This document shows positions 37,201 to 41,491 of a stretch of DNA of 64,000 bases, in pieces. The stretch spans positions 9,525,246 through 9,589,245 of the forward strand of contig OX453273.1 of assembly GCA_949710005.1 (NCBI GenBank), in the 5' to 3' direction. The notes below the pieces were generated by a model. The model did no database searches and had not been told where the DNA came from. It worked only from the letters and a program-made list of their open reading frames with translations. The position numbers were made by a program, and so were the translations under genes. This DNA is from Ricordea florida (lineage: Eukaryota > Cnidaria > Anthozoa > Corallimorpharia > Ricordeidae). Positions within the stretch are counted from its first letter, which is position 1; each line of letters begins with the position of its first letter.

Positions 37201-39351
37201 TTACAACCAATTCAAATAGTTATTACTGCTTATTTACACAGAGATCCACTTTGACTTAGATTGACAAGTCATCATCTACATACTTAAATCAAATGACAAC
37301 TGTTATTGCTTTGGTAAATTTCTACTTGCAGTACTTGAGCAAACCCAAAAACAAGTTTAAAATATTTCTATGTAATATATACACACACATATAATTATGT
37401 ATATCTTATTAAGCAAGTGCAAGGGCTGTACTGGGAGGATGTGGGGCCAAGGTCTTGACAGTATCGACCAAGCACAGCGAGATCAGTTCATTAAAGACGG
37501 AGGACTAGTGATATTTTCCTGGTATGGCTCCCAAAAAGCTTAGTTAAAAAGAGATTTATTACACAATTGGAAACTCTAGTTAGATTTTGTGCAGTGAAAA
37601 AAATTTCAGCCTGAAAATTTGTATTCTAAGATTGAAAAAAGGTGTTGAAGGGGATTTTGTCTTTCTAGCTATCCATTTAGGAGTTTTGCACTGATTGGTG
37701 ACAAAAAAAGTTCAACTAAAGTTCTGTGAACTTGATTTGAAAGACGAAAATACAACTTTGAATTACACAGGATTTTTCGGGGCATTACCTGGTCCGATAC
37801 CGGTTAAATATTGGCCCCTGCAGCACCACAAACCAAGGAATCTGATTGGCTGACTTCAATTATTGGCTCTATGAACTGTCTTAGTTGTATAGTAAAAGTT
37901 CATTGATAAACTATACTTACAGGGGTATAAGTATCAATATACCCATTACCACTATGGGTATACCAATCTCAAATGCTGTACCAATGGGCCTCCGTTTCTA
38001 TGGGAATGGAGGCAAATTAGAACACATGTTGTCAGGGATTTGCATCAAAGAATTGTGGATTTTAAAAATAATAAGCATACAAAAATGACAATATGCTGAT
38101 TGGCTGAGGACATGTCAATTAATCCAAAAGAATGCAGAAAGTTGAAATTAAATTTTTGAAAGTTTATGACAATAAGAATAAAAGAATAAAAGCAGTAGAA
38201 AGTTTTTCAAAGATGGCAAATTATACTTGCCCTATTGGCTTGTGCAATTTTTCTAGTTTGAAAAATTTACTTCAGCTTATCCATTCTAAATTGCATTTAA
38301 AATAATTTGATTACATATTACTAATAGAAGCATCAAACACTATACAATAGACAACTTCATTAAACAGATAAACTACAAAGATTACCATGAAAATGGTTTC
38401 AAAATTTGACATACTTGCAATAGATTATGTATCATTTATAAATTTTAATAATTTTCAGTAAATAATGATATCTACTATCATGCAATTTTCCTGTTCATTA
38501 ATTTATAATGTGACAGATTTTTTTTTGCTTTGAAATGGTAGGAAATATCAACTACCTAAAATACAGTATTGCAGGCACAGAGAATCATAGCTCAAGAGCA
38601 AAAAAGAGACAGGAAATACTGTTGAATATCCTGAGATAATGAGCCAATTAGATTGCTCAAAATTCAAAGGTCACTGAGTTGGAGGTTGCCTGAGTTGGAA
38701 AATATTAAAATTTTTTTATCCAATACTGTACCGTGAACACCCGAGCTACATGTATCAAGTATCAAAGACCCCGACAGGCTTAATTTAAAGTTAAGTCAAA
38801 AATTGACACGGCTGTTTGCAAATAATTAAAACACATTTTAAACAACCGGCAGAAAAGATAGTTGATTCTAGTTCGGGTGTTGGTTATACATGGTAAATTT
38901 ATGAGAGATCTCATAGCGATCAAAACACCAATAGAAGAAAAAATAGCGACAACGGCCAGCTTGGGAAAACATTTTAACTTTGTATATTCGCATTAACACC
39001 TATATTTCGTGAAACCTCGTTATGTGAAAAATATATAAATACAGTTACATGTAAATTTCCCAGATAAATGCTATATAAGAAAATATGATCGATTGAGAGG
39101 GCCTCTTAAGATGACAACCACAGCCTTGTAGAATCCGAATGGAGCAGAAGTTCCAAGATTAGCTTTCGACCGGCTCGAACAAAAGGTTTCGGTTCTTCGC
39201 ACACTAAGACGAAAGAGTTATGTACACTCACTTTAACAAACAACTATTTACAAGCCTAACATAAAGACGAAGGATTTCTCATACGCTTACTTACTTGGAG
39301 CAAGAAATTCTTCCACAAAAGCAACCTGAATTGCCTGAATCTATTCGCCAT
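681..39351 (-). CDS. ABCA3-like: ABCA-subfamily full ABC transporter (24 exons seen, 3' part beyond left edge)
   Basis: Multi-exon gene read from the minus strand; exons are listed separately. The exons sum to 3231 nt, 1077 codons, with every junction in compatible phase. Predicted order: N-terminal [13 protein letters not shown] motif and first helix (1-45), extracellular domain 1 (about 46-220), TMD1 helices (220-450), NBD1 (about 490-780) with GHNGAGKTT at about 530, CPQHN at 575, LSGGM at 629, FLDEP at 651 and the H-loop His at 685, then VTTLEEVF (about 793), helix 7 (about 865) and extracellular domain 2. ABCA proteins are ATP-driven lipid transporters or floppases of the plasma membrane or lysosome-like organelles. 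TMD2 and NBD2 are missing only because the window ends. Which ABCA paralogue it is cannot be fixed here; ABCA3-like is a guess from the short extracellular domain 1. Repeats fill the introns. Confidence 0.93.
864..1441 (+). mobile_element. 5'-truncated LINE, 3' end of the reverse-transcriptase ORF
   Basis: The plus strand reads [20 protein letters not shown], then WNSIPKKLR and [10 protein letters not shown], ending in a stop at 1068-1070. This is the usual C-terminus of CR1/L2-like non-LTR reverse transcriptases. About 340 bp of 3' UTR follow, then a (TGAT)n tail at 1412-1441 as in such elements. The 5' border is unclear (850-882) because it abuts or overlaps ABCA exon 24 on the other strand. 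Confidence 0.85.
1442..2190. repeat. Imperfect tandem units of about 130-170 bp
   Basis: The phrase ctgaatgtttggaaagnt...cctttgac..ccaagatct...gttagtttggagaa recurs near 1455, 1780, 1945 and 2085 in diverged form. A fold-back element (1559-1696) interrupts the first unit. Intron of the ABCA gene. Confidence 0.6.
1559..1696. repeat. Fold-back MITE (copy 1)
   Basis: Near-perfect inverted arms of about 55 bp, beginning ggatcaatatcag and containing cacctacccctcccctaa. A second copy lies at 17535-17673. Confidence 0.8.
2335..2522 (-). mobile_element. tRNA-derived SINE
   Basis: On the minus strand the head resembles a tRNA: A-box-like gttggtgcagtggtgagagc and B-box ggttcgattcc (2455-2465). A CTCCGAGAGGTTTTT body and an AT-rich tail follow. 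Not a functional tRNA: the acceptor stem does not close. Confidence 0.8.
2565..2635. repeat. pogo/Tigger-type MITE remnant
   Basis: Contains tattaagcggacaccc near its left end and the inverted ggtgtcctcttaatagagg on the right, the terminal motif of many pogo-like MITEs. A related piece lies at 30665-30860. Confidence 0.5.
3090..3295. repeat. Dispersed repeat, SINE-like
   Basis: The segment 'tttaacgtcccaca...gagacgggtcctacggttaatcg' is shared, in the opposite orientation and diverged, with 10805-10945. The right edge has a B-box-like agggtttgaacccgc. Class uncertain. Confidence 0.5.
3371..3595. repeat. MITE, TTAGTATAAAT family (copy 1)
   Basis: Left end ttagtataaatac at 3371, right inverted gtatttatactaa at 3534-3546; the following cgcctcag...cggtgaatattc is also shared with the copy at 60598-60905. 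A shorter relative lies at 9862-10074. Confidence 0.75.
4172..4508. repeat. Minisatellite, 57-bp unit, about six copies
   Basis: Units begin tacgtaaagagcaatg and end gtaaagcctct; one copy lacks six bases. Since 57 is divisible by three, the array stays open in frame and can be mistaken for a gene with a 19-residue repeat. Intronic. Confidence 0.9.
4895..4990. repeat. Fold-back repeat fragment
   Basis: Inverted gataagtggcaatatctta / gatattgttcttgccactc around ctcgtgag. The same 'tctcacgagtg...ttgccactcg' motif recurs at 26990-27075. Confidence 0.5.
5547..5741 (-). CDS. ABCA gene exon 23 (extracellular domain 2)
   Basis: 65 codons starting [15 protein letters not shown], phase 0 at both ends. 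A Cys pair (TCCNY) and a later Cys fit a disulphide-bonded extracellular domain. Acceptor gatag, donor gtaagt. Confidence 0.88.
5984..6270 (-). CDS. ABCA gene exon 22 (helix 7, TMD2 start)
   Basis: Encodes [19 protein letters not shown], the family's pre-helix motif, then [18 protein letters not shown] (helix 7) and [12 protein letters not shown], the start of extracellular domain 2. Acceptor ttgcag, donor gtaagt. Confidence 0.95.
6467..6513. repeat. (GATA)n microsatellite
   Basis: About ten tandem gata units with one or two interruptions. Intronic. Confidence 0.9.
6668..6990 (-). mobile_element. Internally deleted LINE fragment
   Basis: The minus strand gives [19 protein letters not shown], then [20 protein letters not shown] and RNSFI, the C-terminal end of a non-LTR reverse transcriptase. 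Immediately upstream another frame reads [15 protein letters not shown], normally found before the RT domain, so most of the RT appears deleted. Lies in the intron between exons 21 and 22. Confidence 0.7.
7080..8150. other. Intron sequence with no recognised feature
   Basis: Between ABCA exons 21 and 22. Only a purine-rich stretch (about 7975-8135, gaggaa-type) stands out; it opens a low-complexity frame that is not gene-like. Confidence 0.6.
8155..8240 (-). CDS. ABCA gene exon 21 (cytosolic linker)
   Basis: Encodes [16 protein letters not shown] and a short polar tail. Low conservation is expected here. RRGS fits a basophilic kinase site (R-R-x-S), so the linker may be regulated by phosphorylation; that part is inference. 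Acceptor actcag, donor gtactg; it is the only segment found that repairs the phase between exons 20 and 22. Confidence 0.8.
9120..9500. repeat. Dispersed repeat of the 'tttgcacgtgcagtttca' family
   Basis: Contains cttccagaaaac, a gcatag.acaacaaagaa block, ttttgcacgtgcagtttcatt and a gtcgacgtcgtgg block. Diverged copies occur at 8420-8660 and, inverted and fold-back, at 20600-20825. Probably a MITE family; its ends are not resolved. Confidence 0.6.
9629..9734 (-). CDS. ABCA gene exon 20 (VTTLEEVF segment)
   Basis: Encodes [19 protein letters not shown], the most conserved motif after NBD1 in ABCA proteins. Acceptor ggtag, donor gtaagc. Exon found by eye; phases bridge exons 19 and 21. Confidence 0.93.
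9862..10074. repeat. MITE, TTAGTATAAAT family (copy 2)
   Basis: Terminal inverted repeats ttagtataaatctactag and its complement at 10057-10074; an internal hairpin ctgctcactatctat...atagatagtagcgtagcag is present. Confidence 0.85.
10423..10585. repeat. Long palindrome (fold-back MITE)
   Basis: Almost the whole stretch is one inverted repeat centred near 10507 (gaggcctacggcctc); outer arms include gcaattaatgaatt / atttattaattgct. Confidence 0.85.
10805..11035. repeat. Dispersed repeat, SINE/LINE-like
   Basis: Carries tcggataaggac, ccgtaggccccgtcaca and cttgtgggacgttaaaagatc, and ends in an aagcgcaatataaatta tail. Diverged inverted relative at 3090-3295. Confidence 0.55.
11169..11353 (-). CDS. 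ABCA gene exon 19 (NBD1 regulatory end)
   Basis: Encodes [12 protein letters not shown] and then a segment with FEALFLELE, matching the ABCA post-NBD1 fold. Acceptor ttaag, donor gtaagt. Confidence 0.92.
11972..12061 (-). CDS. ABCA gene exon 18 (NBD1 after H-loop)
   Basis: Encodes [18 protein letters not shown] and [11 protein letters not shown], the standard NBD1 tail. Acceptor ttttag. The donor gttcga is a weak GT site but phase and reading into exon 19 (KSRYGVGY) are exact. Confidence 0.94.
12340..12672. repeat. G-rich minisatellite, about 31-bp unit
   Basis: About ten degenerate units built from gaagggcaagggaggggt and gggggagaggag. The plus strand is almost pure purine with many runs of three or more G. 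All open frames through it are low-complexity artefacts. Lies in the intron between exons 17 and 18. Confidence 0.92.
13271..13348. repeat. 39-bp tandem duplication over the exon 17 splice donor
   Basis: 13271-13309 and 13310-13348 are identical apart from one base (ccggcc against ccagcc). Copy 2 holds the true exon 17 end and its donor (13335-13334); copy 1 repeats the same exon end and donor at 13296-13295. Confidence 0.95.
13336..13482 (-). CDS. ABCA gene exon 17 (NBD1 Walker B, D-loop, H-loop)
   Basis: Carries [13 protein letters not shown] (Walker B, catalytic Glu, D-loop) and TTHFM with the switch His. Acceptor ttgcag. The donor gtaagg sits at the edge of a 39-bp tandem duplication that repeats the exon end and the donor (13271-13348). 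Confidence 0.95.
14040..14165 (-). repeat. Decayed tRNA-derived SINE
   Basis: The minus strand matches, with many changes, the SINE head at 26370-26460 (gataggtcagtggtggac against tatagctcagtggtagagc, and gttgggagaacttggcttttc). Confidence 0.6.
14457..14575 (-). CDS. ABCA gene exon 16 (NBD1 signature)
   Basis: Ends with [10 protein letters not shown], the intact ABC signature in its ABCA form. Acceptor tgtcag, donor gtgaaa; phase fits exons 15 and 17. Confidence 0.95.
15041..15215 (+). mobile_element. PLE-terminal-repeat-like fragment
   Basis: Has ctccgacgaagggctaac followed by gctcgaaacttcagcacc, and beside it in opposite orientation gaaactggtgctgcgtcggt. Both motifs recur at 16300-16545. 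In corals such motifs accompany Penelope-like retroelements; here that link is from memory and inference. Confidence 0.5.
15342..15623 (-). CDS. ABCA gene exon 15 (NBD1 Walker A and Q-loop)
   Basis: 94 codons, phase 0 at both ends. Carries the Walker [10 protein letters not shown] and the Q-loop CPQHN, with the linking [16 protein letters not shown] typical of ABCA NBD1. All nucleotide-contact residues are intact. Confidence 0.96.
16297..16560 (+). mobile_element. PLE-terminal-repeat-like fragment
   Basis: Second, more complete copy: cgctctgacggagggctg, cactcgaaacatcagcacc, an AT-rich middle with 'tatcaactagttggataaacc', and cagcgccagtttctttataa on the right. Confidence 0.5.
16879..16986 (-). 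CDS. ABCA gene exon 14 (linker and NBD1 start)
   Basis: Acidic linker of 36 codons that ends [16 protein letters not shown], the first strand of NBD1. Phase 0 at both ends, acceptor ctgcag, donor gtaagt. Confidence 0.92.
17389..17491 (-). CDS. ABCA gene exon 13 (end of TMD1)
   Basis: Encodes [18 protein letters not shown] followed by SYWCG. The pattern (Y)xxxVFPGExGxPxPWYF before a SYW motif marks the end of TMD1 in ABCA3-type proteins. Acceptor ttccag, donor gtaagc. Confidence 0.94.
17535..17673. repeat. Fold-back MITE (copy 2)
   Basis: Inverted arms containing cacctacccctcccctaac, same family as 1559-1696, in the intron between exons 12 and 13. Confidence 0.8.
18400..18775. repeat. Two adjacent copies of an AT-rich fold-back repeat
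   Basis: Each copy has arms reading atatgttgtagttcaat...cttggttcaaattttattttcctttgtttc and the inverse. First hairpin about 18405-18535, second about 18622-18770. Confidence 0.8.
18863..19255. repeat. Fold-back element 'taatggtaataggactgag' (copy 1)
   Basis: The core 18863-19013 is a near-perfect palindrome (gtccaattcggtctg / cagaccgaattggac). A shared flank follows (gtaatcataactttaac, gcgcgtactgtccaattac). The same order recurs at 25497-25830. Confidence 0.85.
19382..19582 (-). CDS. ABCA gene exon 12 (TMD1 loop and helix 6)
   Basis: Encodes a loop with [18 protein letters not shown] and the helix [17 protein letters not shown]. Acceptor tatgcag, donor gtaagt. The split Trp codon continues into exon 13. 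Confidence 0.92.
20340..20462. mobile_element. Right end of a DNA transposon (same family as 31187-32682)
   Basis: Ends in cgcaccctgtcagaaggcctg, the terminal motif of the element at 31187-32682, and like it has repeated gtgcggga/gtgcgg units inside. The left end was not found. Confidence 0.6.
20600..20828. repeat. Fold-back repeat of the 'tttgcacgtgcagtttca' family
   Basis: Imperfect inverted arms around 20710 (aatgaaccacaaaatgaaactgc / cgggcagtctcattgtgttgc). It opens short frames on both strands that are not genes. Confidence 0.6.
20935..21095. repeat. Fold-back repeat
   Basis: Arms acctcgttttctctgtccgt / acggacctcgaactcggtta and cttgttttatccg / cggaaaaaaactcgg around an interior near 21000. 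Confidence 0.55.
22186..22476 (+). mobile_element. tRNA-derived SINE with target duplication
   Basis: Head with A-box gtagtggttagcgtg and B-box ggagttcgagccc; body with gtgaccctgcgatggacta and agaaaccgggataagctcc. An 11-bp target duplication ggtttgaggga flanks it (22175-22185 and 22477-22487). Intact borders suggest a fairly young insertion. Confidence 0.92.
22533..22646 (-). CDS. ABCA gene exon 11 (helix 5)
   Basis: Encodes [18 protein letters not shown], then LVPYFVI and a charged [10 protein letters not shown] loop. Joining with exon 10 restores CVSVFFSR, the usual 'SxFFSxAxxA' position. Acceptor tttcag, donor gtattg. Confidence 0.92.
22795..23300. repeat. ACTGC/ACTGT pentamer simple-repeat array
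   Basis: About 500 bp of degenerate (actgc)n and (actgt)n, purest at 22990-23040. It ends about 80 bp before the donor side of ABCA exon 10. Long frames through it (poly CSAVQ-type) are artefacts. Confidence 0.93.
23383..23474 (-). CDS. ABCA gene exon 10 (helix 4)
   Basis: Encodes [14 protein letters not shown] and ASILFCFCV, the next TMD1 helix. Acceptor tcgcag, donor gtgaaa. It lies directly beside the large ACTGC-type simple repeat in the next intron. Confidence 0.93.
23668..23811 (-). CDS. ABCA gene exon 9 (coupling segment and helix 3)
   Basis: Encodes the hallmark [14 protein letters not shown] (EKExxLKExMxxMGL in the family), then WVHWSAWF and a hydrophobic helix. 48 codons, phase 0 at both ends, acceptor tttcag, donor gtatgc. 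Confidence 0.95.
24288..24422. repeat. Near-perfect palindrome
   Basis: Arms of about 60 bp: ggccgtactggggaatattg ... gtggcagtacggaccgagcg and their inverse, centred near 24353. A decayed relative lies at 37425-37495. Confidence 0.88.
25343..25453 (-). CDS. ABCA gene exon 8 (TMD1 helix 2)
   Basis: Starts [15 protein letters not shown] and runs through [13 protein letters not shown], the second membrane helix. 37 codons, phase 0 at both ends, acceptor ttgcag, donor gtgagg. Confidence 0.92.
25497..25830. repeat. Fold-back element 'taatggtaataggactgag' (copy 2)
   Basis: Same order of parts as 18863-19255: palindrome 25497-25637, then the AT-rich flank and gcgcgtactgtccaattac. Confidence 0.85.
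25815..26130. repeat. AT-rich fold-back repeat 'aattgcacgag'
   Basis: Contains aaattgcacgagcccg / gcgagtgcaatttg hairpin and a triplicated 'caatttcaa.tttctgcact' stretch at 25958-26015. Related palindromes at 35060-35230 and 38060-38330. Confidence 0.65.
26365..26470 (-). mobile_element. tRNA-derived SINE head
   Basis: The minus strand reads tatagctcagtggtagagc, gtccgaactggtaatcagaa and ggtcgtaggttcgacg, a nearly complete tRNA-like A-box/anticodon arm/B-box. A tail with tgggagaactctgattttc follows. The lack of a matching acceptor stem and the shared tail mark it as a SINE. A partial tail repeat lies at 26595-26640. Confidence 0.8.
26950..27085. repeat. Fold-back repeat
   Basis: Outer arms aaaattacacgttagctcga / ctcgccaccgtgtaat with inner tctcacgagtg and ttgccactcg; close to exon 7. 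Confidence 0.6.
27135..27243 (-). CDS. ABCA gene exon 7 (end of extracellular domain 1)
   Basis: Encodes [18 protein letters not shown], the well-conserved ABCA segment just before TMD1 helix 2. Acceptor taatag, donor gtaagt, ends on a codon boundary. Confidence 0.92.
28268..28795 (+). pseudogene. 5' part of a transposon gene with paired CxxC motifs
   Basis: An open frame to 28696 has CHFC near its start and CKKC about 65 residues later, as in ZAD- or THAP-like metal-binding N-termini, then [12 protein letters not shown]. There is no ATG at the start, so a short upstream exon is likely. After the stop, another frame continues with [18 protein letters not shown] and SKSRKTLF, a basic linker that belongs to the same kind of protein. 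The 3' part is absent. Confidence 0.6.
28790..29068 (-). pseudogene. 5' part of a RecQ-like SF2 helicase gene
   Basis: From the ATG at 29066-29068 the frame gives [13 protein letters not shown], then [20 protein letters not shown] (Q-motif and Walker A with intact GK-S) and TVAVVSPL (motif Ia region). It then runs out of similarity near 28800, where the plus-strand gene begins to overlap. This looks like a deletion junction. The frame stays open to 28697 by chance. Confidence 0.75.
29339..29505. repeat. Fold-back MITE remnant (mariner/pogo type)
   Basis: Ends gtagaataccgatttctcg and, on the right, a diverged inverse (gggttcgaaaaattggg), with internal cgaaaattggttcgag/gaaaattggtttgaat pieces. 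Confidence 0.5.
29550..29685 (-). CDS. ABCA gene exon 6 (extracellular domain 1)
   Basis: Encodes [19 protein letters not shown], then a YWSTD segment. Donor gtatgt. The acceptor is weak to the eye (atcaag) but lies behind a long pyrimidine run, and it is the only one that keeps phase with exon 5. Confidence 0.85.
29745..29905. repeat. (AAT)n-rich microsatellite
   Basis: Long run of aataat units with short interruptions; immediately upstream of exon 6 in the intron. Confidence 0.9.
30168..30310 (+). mobile_element. tRNA-derived SINE
   Basis: A-box-like tagagtggcgcagtggtgag and B-box ggttcgaatcc (30239-30249) after a run of ten or more G; body tttgttattgtttctctct. Confidence 0.65.
30660..30870. 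repeat. pogo/Tigger-type MITE remnant
   Basis: Contains aacctctacaaagtggac, cctgtattaagcggacaa and on the right an inverse-like aaacctctgttgagcgga. Confidence 0.5.
31181..32688. mobile_element. DNA transposon, 6-bp target duplication
   Basis: Element 31187-32682 (1496 bp). Ends caggccttctgata and tatcagaaggcctg; target duplication cttttta-like, exactly ctttta, at 31181-31186 and 32683-32688. Both ends carry sub-terminal repeats of 'atcgcataat'. No protein of its own was recognised. A fold-back (32389-32446) is nested inside. A related right end occurs at 20462. Confidence 0.8.
32389..32446. repeat. Short fold-back MITE nested in the 31187-32682 transposon
   Basis: Arms cctcgttcccagggttctct and the inverse, centred on gggggccg. 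Confidence 0.88.
33475..33612 (-). CDS. ABCA gene exon 5 (extracellular domain 1)
   Basis: Encodes [14 protein letters not shown] and an acidic stretch that ends in NEDIYHG, matching the extracellular domain 1 region in which ABCA proteins run into a 'GIVF' strand. Acceptor ggtcag, donor gtgaga. The split Ala codon with exon 6 gives HG-AIVF. Confidence 0.88.
33660..33795. repeat. (AAT)n-rich microsatellite
   Basis: Degenerate aataat run directly upstream of exon 5. Confidence 0.85.
34942..35031 (-). CDS. ABCA gene exon 4 (extracellular domain 1)
   Basis: Encodes [19 protein letters not shown] within extracellular domain 1; FAxTPxxxYYP resembles the family's conserved 'YxP' segment. Acceptor cttgcag, donor gtaatt. 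Phase fits both neighbours. Confidence 0.88.
35060..35232. repeat. Long palindrome (fold-back MITE)
   Basis: Arms of about 80 bp: tcatacggttttgagttcaa ... tgaaattgcacgag and the inverse, centred near 35143. Sits about 30 bp upstream of exon 4. Confidence 0.9.
36367..36398 (-). CDS. ABCA gene exon 3 (micro-exon)
   Basis: A 32-base exon giving [10 protein letters not shown] at the start of extracellular domain 1. Acceptor ttttag, donor gtgagt. It is accepted because one base before and one base after the ten codons exactly bridge the phases of exons 2 and 4. Confidence 0.8.
36770..37100 (+). mobile_element. Penelope-like element remnant with GIY-YIG-type C-terminus
   Basis: The plus strand carries [18 protein letters not shown], then [19 protein letters not shown] in the position of the CxxCxxxYVGxTxxxLxxRxxEH core of the PLE-associated GIY-YIG endonuclease, then ACA-type remnants of KCQSKxDC. 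It is broken and old. Intron between exons 2 and 3. Confidence 0.7.
37921..37997 (-). CDS. ABCA gene exon 2 (first transmembrane helix)
   Basis: Encodes [19 protein letters not shown] and a further hydrophobic run, the first membrane helix. Acceptor ccatag, donor gtaagt; 25 codons plus two bases. It was found by comparison with exon 2 of the plus-strand paralogue (62218-62291), which has the same start and end phase. Confidence 0.9.
38060..38335. repeat. Decayed 'aattgcacgag' fold-back repeat
   Basis: Has gctgattggctgaggacatg, 'aaagttgaaattaaatttttg' and 'ggcttgtgcaatttttc', which match the family at 25815-26130. Confidence 0.5.
38340..39290. other. Intron 1 sequence with no recognised feature
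   Basis: AT-rich, no ORF, palindrome or tandem repeat that stands out. Confidence 0.5.
39295..39351 (-). CDS. ABCA gene exon 1 (start codon)
   Basis: Encodes [19 protein letters not shown], the typical cytosolic amphipathic start of ABCA proteins just before helix 1. The ATG at 39349-39351 is the only one in this stretch. The exon ends on a codon boundary at a gtaagt donor. The paralogue at 62035 starts with a near-identical 19-codon exon, which supports this start. Confidence 0.93.
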
Positions 39352-39763
39352 CGCTTTGCAGTAAACAACTGGCGAGAGAGTCAAGTTACAAACTTAGTGC
39401 GGTCAATGGTTCGAAGTCAATCTACAGTCCACCGAAACACATGCTGAACTCAATACGAAGCCATCATTTGAAACGTGCCCTGTAGAAAATCGTTGCAGCG
39501 GGGACGTGACTGAGAGTAAAAAAAATACAGAAAATTTGCTGCAAGGTCACACCTGCCTAAGCAGACACGGACATGCGCAAGTTCTCTCTACCAGAGAAGA
39601 AAACGCGGAAATTATTGCGCGGTTGTAAATTCTCAACACTCACCGACGCAAGTATCAAATTTCACAAAATACGGTTACGTATCACTGGCATTATTATCAA
39701 ATAATAGGCTGAAACGCAGCCGTTTAGTGGGGGAACGTTGCGTGACATCCAAAAAACGGCCCC
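39352..39763 (-). promoter_or_regulatory. Probable 5' UTR and promoter region of the ABCA gene
   Basis: Only about 410 bp separate the start codon from the transposon at 39768. No TATA box or clear core motif was recognised. Inferred from position alone. Confidence 0.4.
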
Positions 39764-40184
39764 CTGGGTATGGAGCGTTATTAGGGTCAAATTTAGAAAA
39801 CAAATTATGTTATGGTGTTTGATATTTCATTGGGCCGAACTACAGAATTATGTTCCAGCGTTGCATGGAATTATGTTCGGCTCTTTTAACTTCAACAAAA
39901 AATGTTATTAATTATGTGCGGCTCTTTTAGAATTGAGTTTTGTCCAATCTTGTTCGGCTCCTCCGAATTATGTTCGGAACGCGGCTTCTCGAATTATGTT
40001 CGGCAGGTAGACTGGTAGCCTCGCGATAAGAAATTCACGAGGAGTCCCGGATCGAGAAACATTTCCCGCGCTCTCTATAATTTATTCTAATTATTAACAG
40101 TGTTCGTGTACTGTTCTATCAAACATGGCGGACGAGTCGATTTCTGACATGTAACTCATATCATAGGTTTTCATTTCATCCTGG

Positions 40185-40642
40185 ATATAAAAACACACTT
40201 TAAGCCAACTGAAACCTTTCAATACACTCATATTTCCTCTAGCCACCCATCGGGTGTCAAAAAGGGATTTGTGAAAGGCGAAGCTCTAAGACTTTTACGA
40301 ACTAACTCTTCAAGAACAACATTTGAAGAGAACATTTACAAATTCAAATCACGTCTCCTTGCTAGAGGTTATCCAAAACATCTGATCGAGACACTCCTTT
40401 CAGATGTCAAATTCACAGAAAGGGAATCGGCGCTACGACAGAGAAATGAAAGCCAGAAAGAACTCCTGCCCTTTGTAACACAATATCAACCATCAGTGCC
40501 CAACCTCAGAAATGTTTTAATGGAGAAATGGCACTTGATACAAAATCAGTCTTCTCTACGGCAAATTTTCAAAGAGCCACCACTAATATCGTATAAAAGA
40601 GGAAAATCCCTAAAAGACATACTCGTAAGAGCAAAACTCTAA
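40185..40642 (+). mobile_element. PLE-type reverse-transcriptase C-terminal fragment
   Basis: Reads HFKPTETFQYTHISSSHPSG, KKGFVKGEALRLLRTNSS and finally KRGKSLKDILVRAKL before a stop. In anthozoan Penelope-like elements this block follows the RT palm and precedes the GIY-YIG part. Neither of those is present here. It lies inside the transposon 39768-41340, so it was either inserted there or captured. Confidence 0.7.
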
Positions 40643-40716
40643 AGGGGTCACATATTACATGGTACAAAAGTTTTCATTGTTAGAAGTCGTGCAGGCCTGT
40701 CACTCCTTGCTATTTC

Positions 40717-40983
40717 CTACTGGCTCGAAGATGACAAAGGAGTACTGTTATGAACACTGTAGGGGGCAAACAGTTTGCGGAAATTTTGCACAATACCACT
40801 TGCTCCAACTTGGCCATGTGCTTGACGAATCTGTTCAGCTGCCGGTTGATCTGGTTCGCTATCACCCTCACTGAGAAGCGAGGTAACTTCCCGTAGAAGT
40901 TTAATTGCTTTAGCACTTTTGCATTCGTTTGGATTTTCTTGGTTTTCGTCGTGATCGCCTCTTCCACGTTTGTTGTCCGCCAT
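40717..40983 (-). CDS. Transposon-encoded ORF starting inside the right inverted repeat
   Basis: 88 codons, ATG at 40981-40983 within the inverted repeat, beginning MADNKRGRGDHDENQENP; low-complexity polar head, a short helix-prone middle (KAIKLLREVTSLLSEGD) and no known motif. Probably the truncated N-terminus of the element's own protein. Confidence 0.45.
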   Translation of the reverse strand: MADNKRGRGDHDENQENPNECKSAKAIKLLREVTSLLSEGDSEPDQPAAEQIRQAHGQVGASGIVQNFRKLFAPYSVHNSTPLSSSSQ

Positions 40984-41491
40984 GTTTGACAGAACAGTGC
41001 ACGAACACTGGTAATAATTAGAATAAATTATAGAGAGCGCGGGAAATGTTTCTCGCCCCGGGACTCCTCGTGAATTTCTTATCGCGAGGCTACCAGTCTA
41101 CTTGCCGAACATAATTCGAGAAGCCGCGTTCCGAACATAATTCGGAGGAGCCGAACAAAATTGGACAAAACTCAATTCTAAAAGAGCCGAACATAATTAA
41201 TAGCATTTTTTGTTGAAGTTGAAAGAGCCGAACATAATTCCATGCAACGCTGGAACATAATTCTGTAGTTCGGCCGAATGAAATATCAAACACCATAACA
41301 TAATTTGTTTTCTAAATTTGACTCTAATAACGCTCCATACCTGGGAGACTAAGATTGAGGCGGCCAAAACAAATCGCGAAATCACGCGAAAAAAGTTCTC
41401 GCGAAAATTATACCGCGAAATTTAATACCCTTCTATATGATTCTTTTTAAACTGATAAATTTTAACGAGGACCTATTTCAAGGAATTGAAA

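Larger units (their letters stand above)
39764..41344. mobile_element. DNA transposon with 366-bp inverted repeats and 4-bp target duplication
   Basis: Element 39768-41340 (1573 bp). Left arm 39768-40133 and right arm 40975-41340 are near-identical inverses, starting gtatggagcgttattag. Target duplication ctgg at 39764-39767 and 41341-41344. Each arm repeats 'gaattatgttcgg' several times and ends inward in atggcggac, a start codon in good context, so both ends can open a frame. The left frame closes after a few codons; the right one is the ORF at 40717-40983. A PLE fragment fills part of the interior. The superfamily is not identified. Confidence 0.88.
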
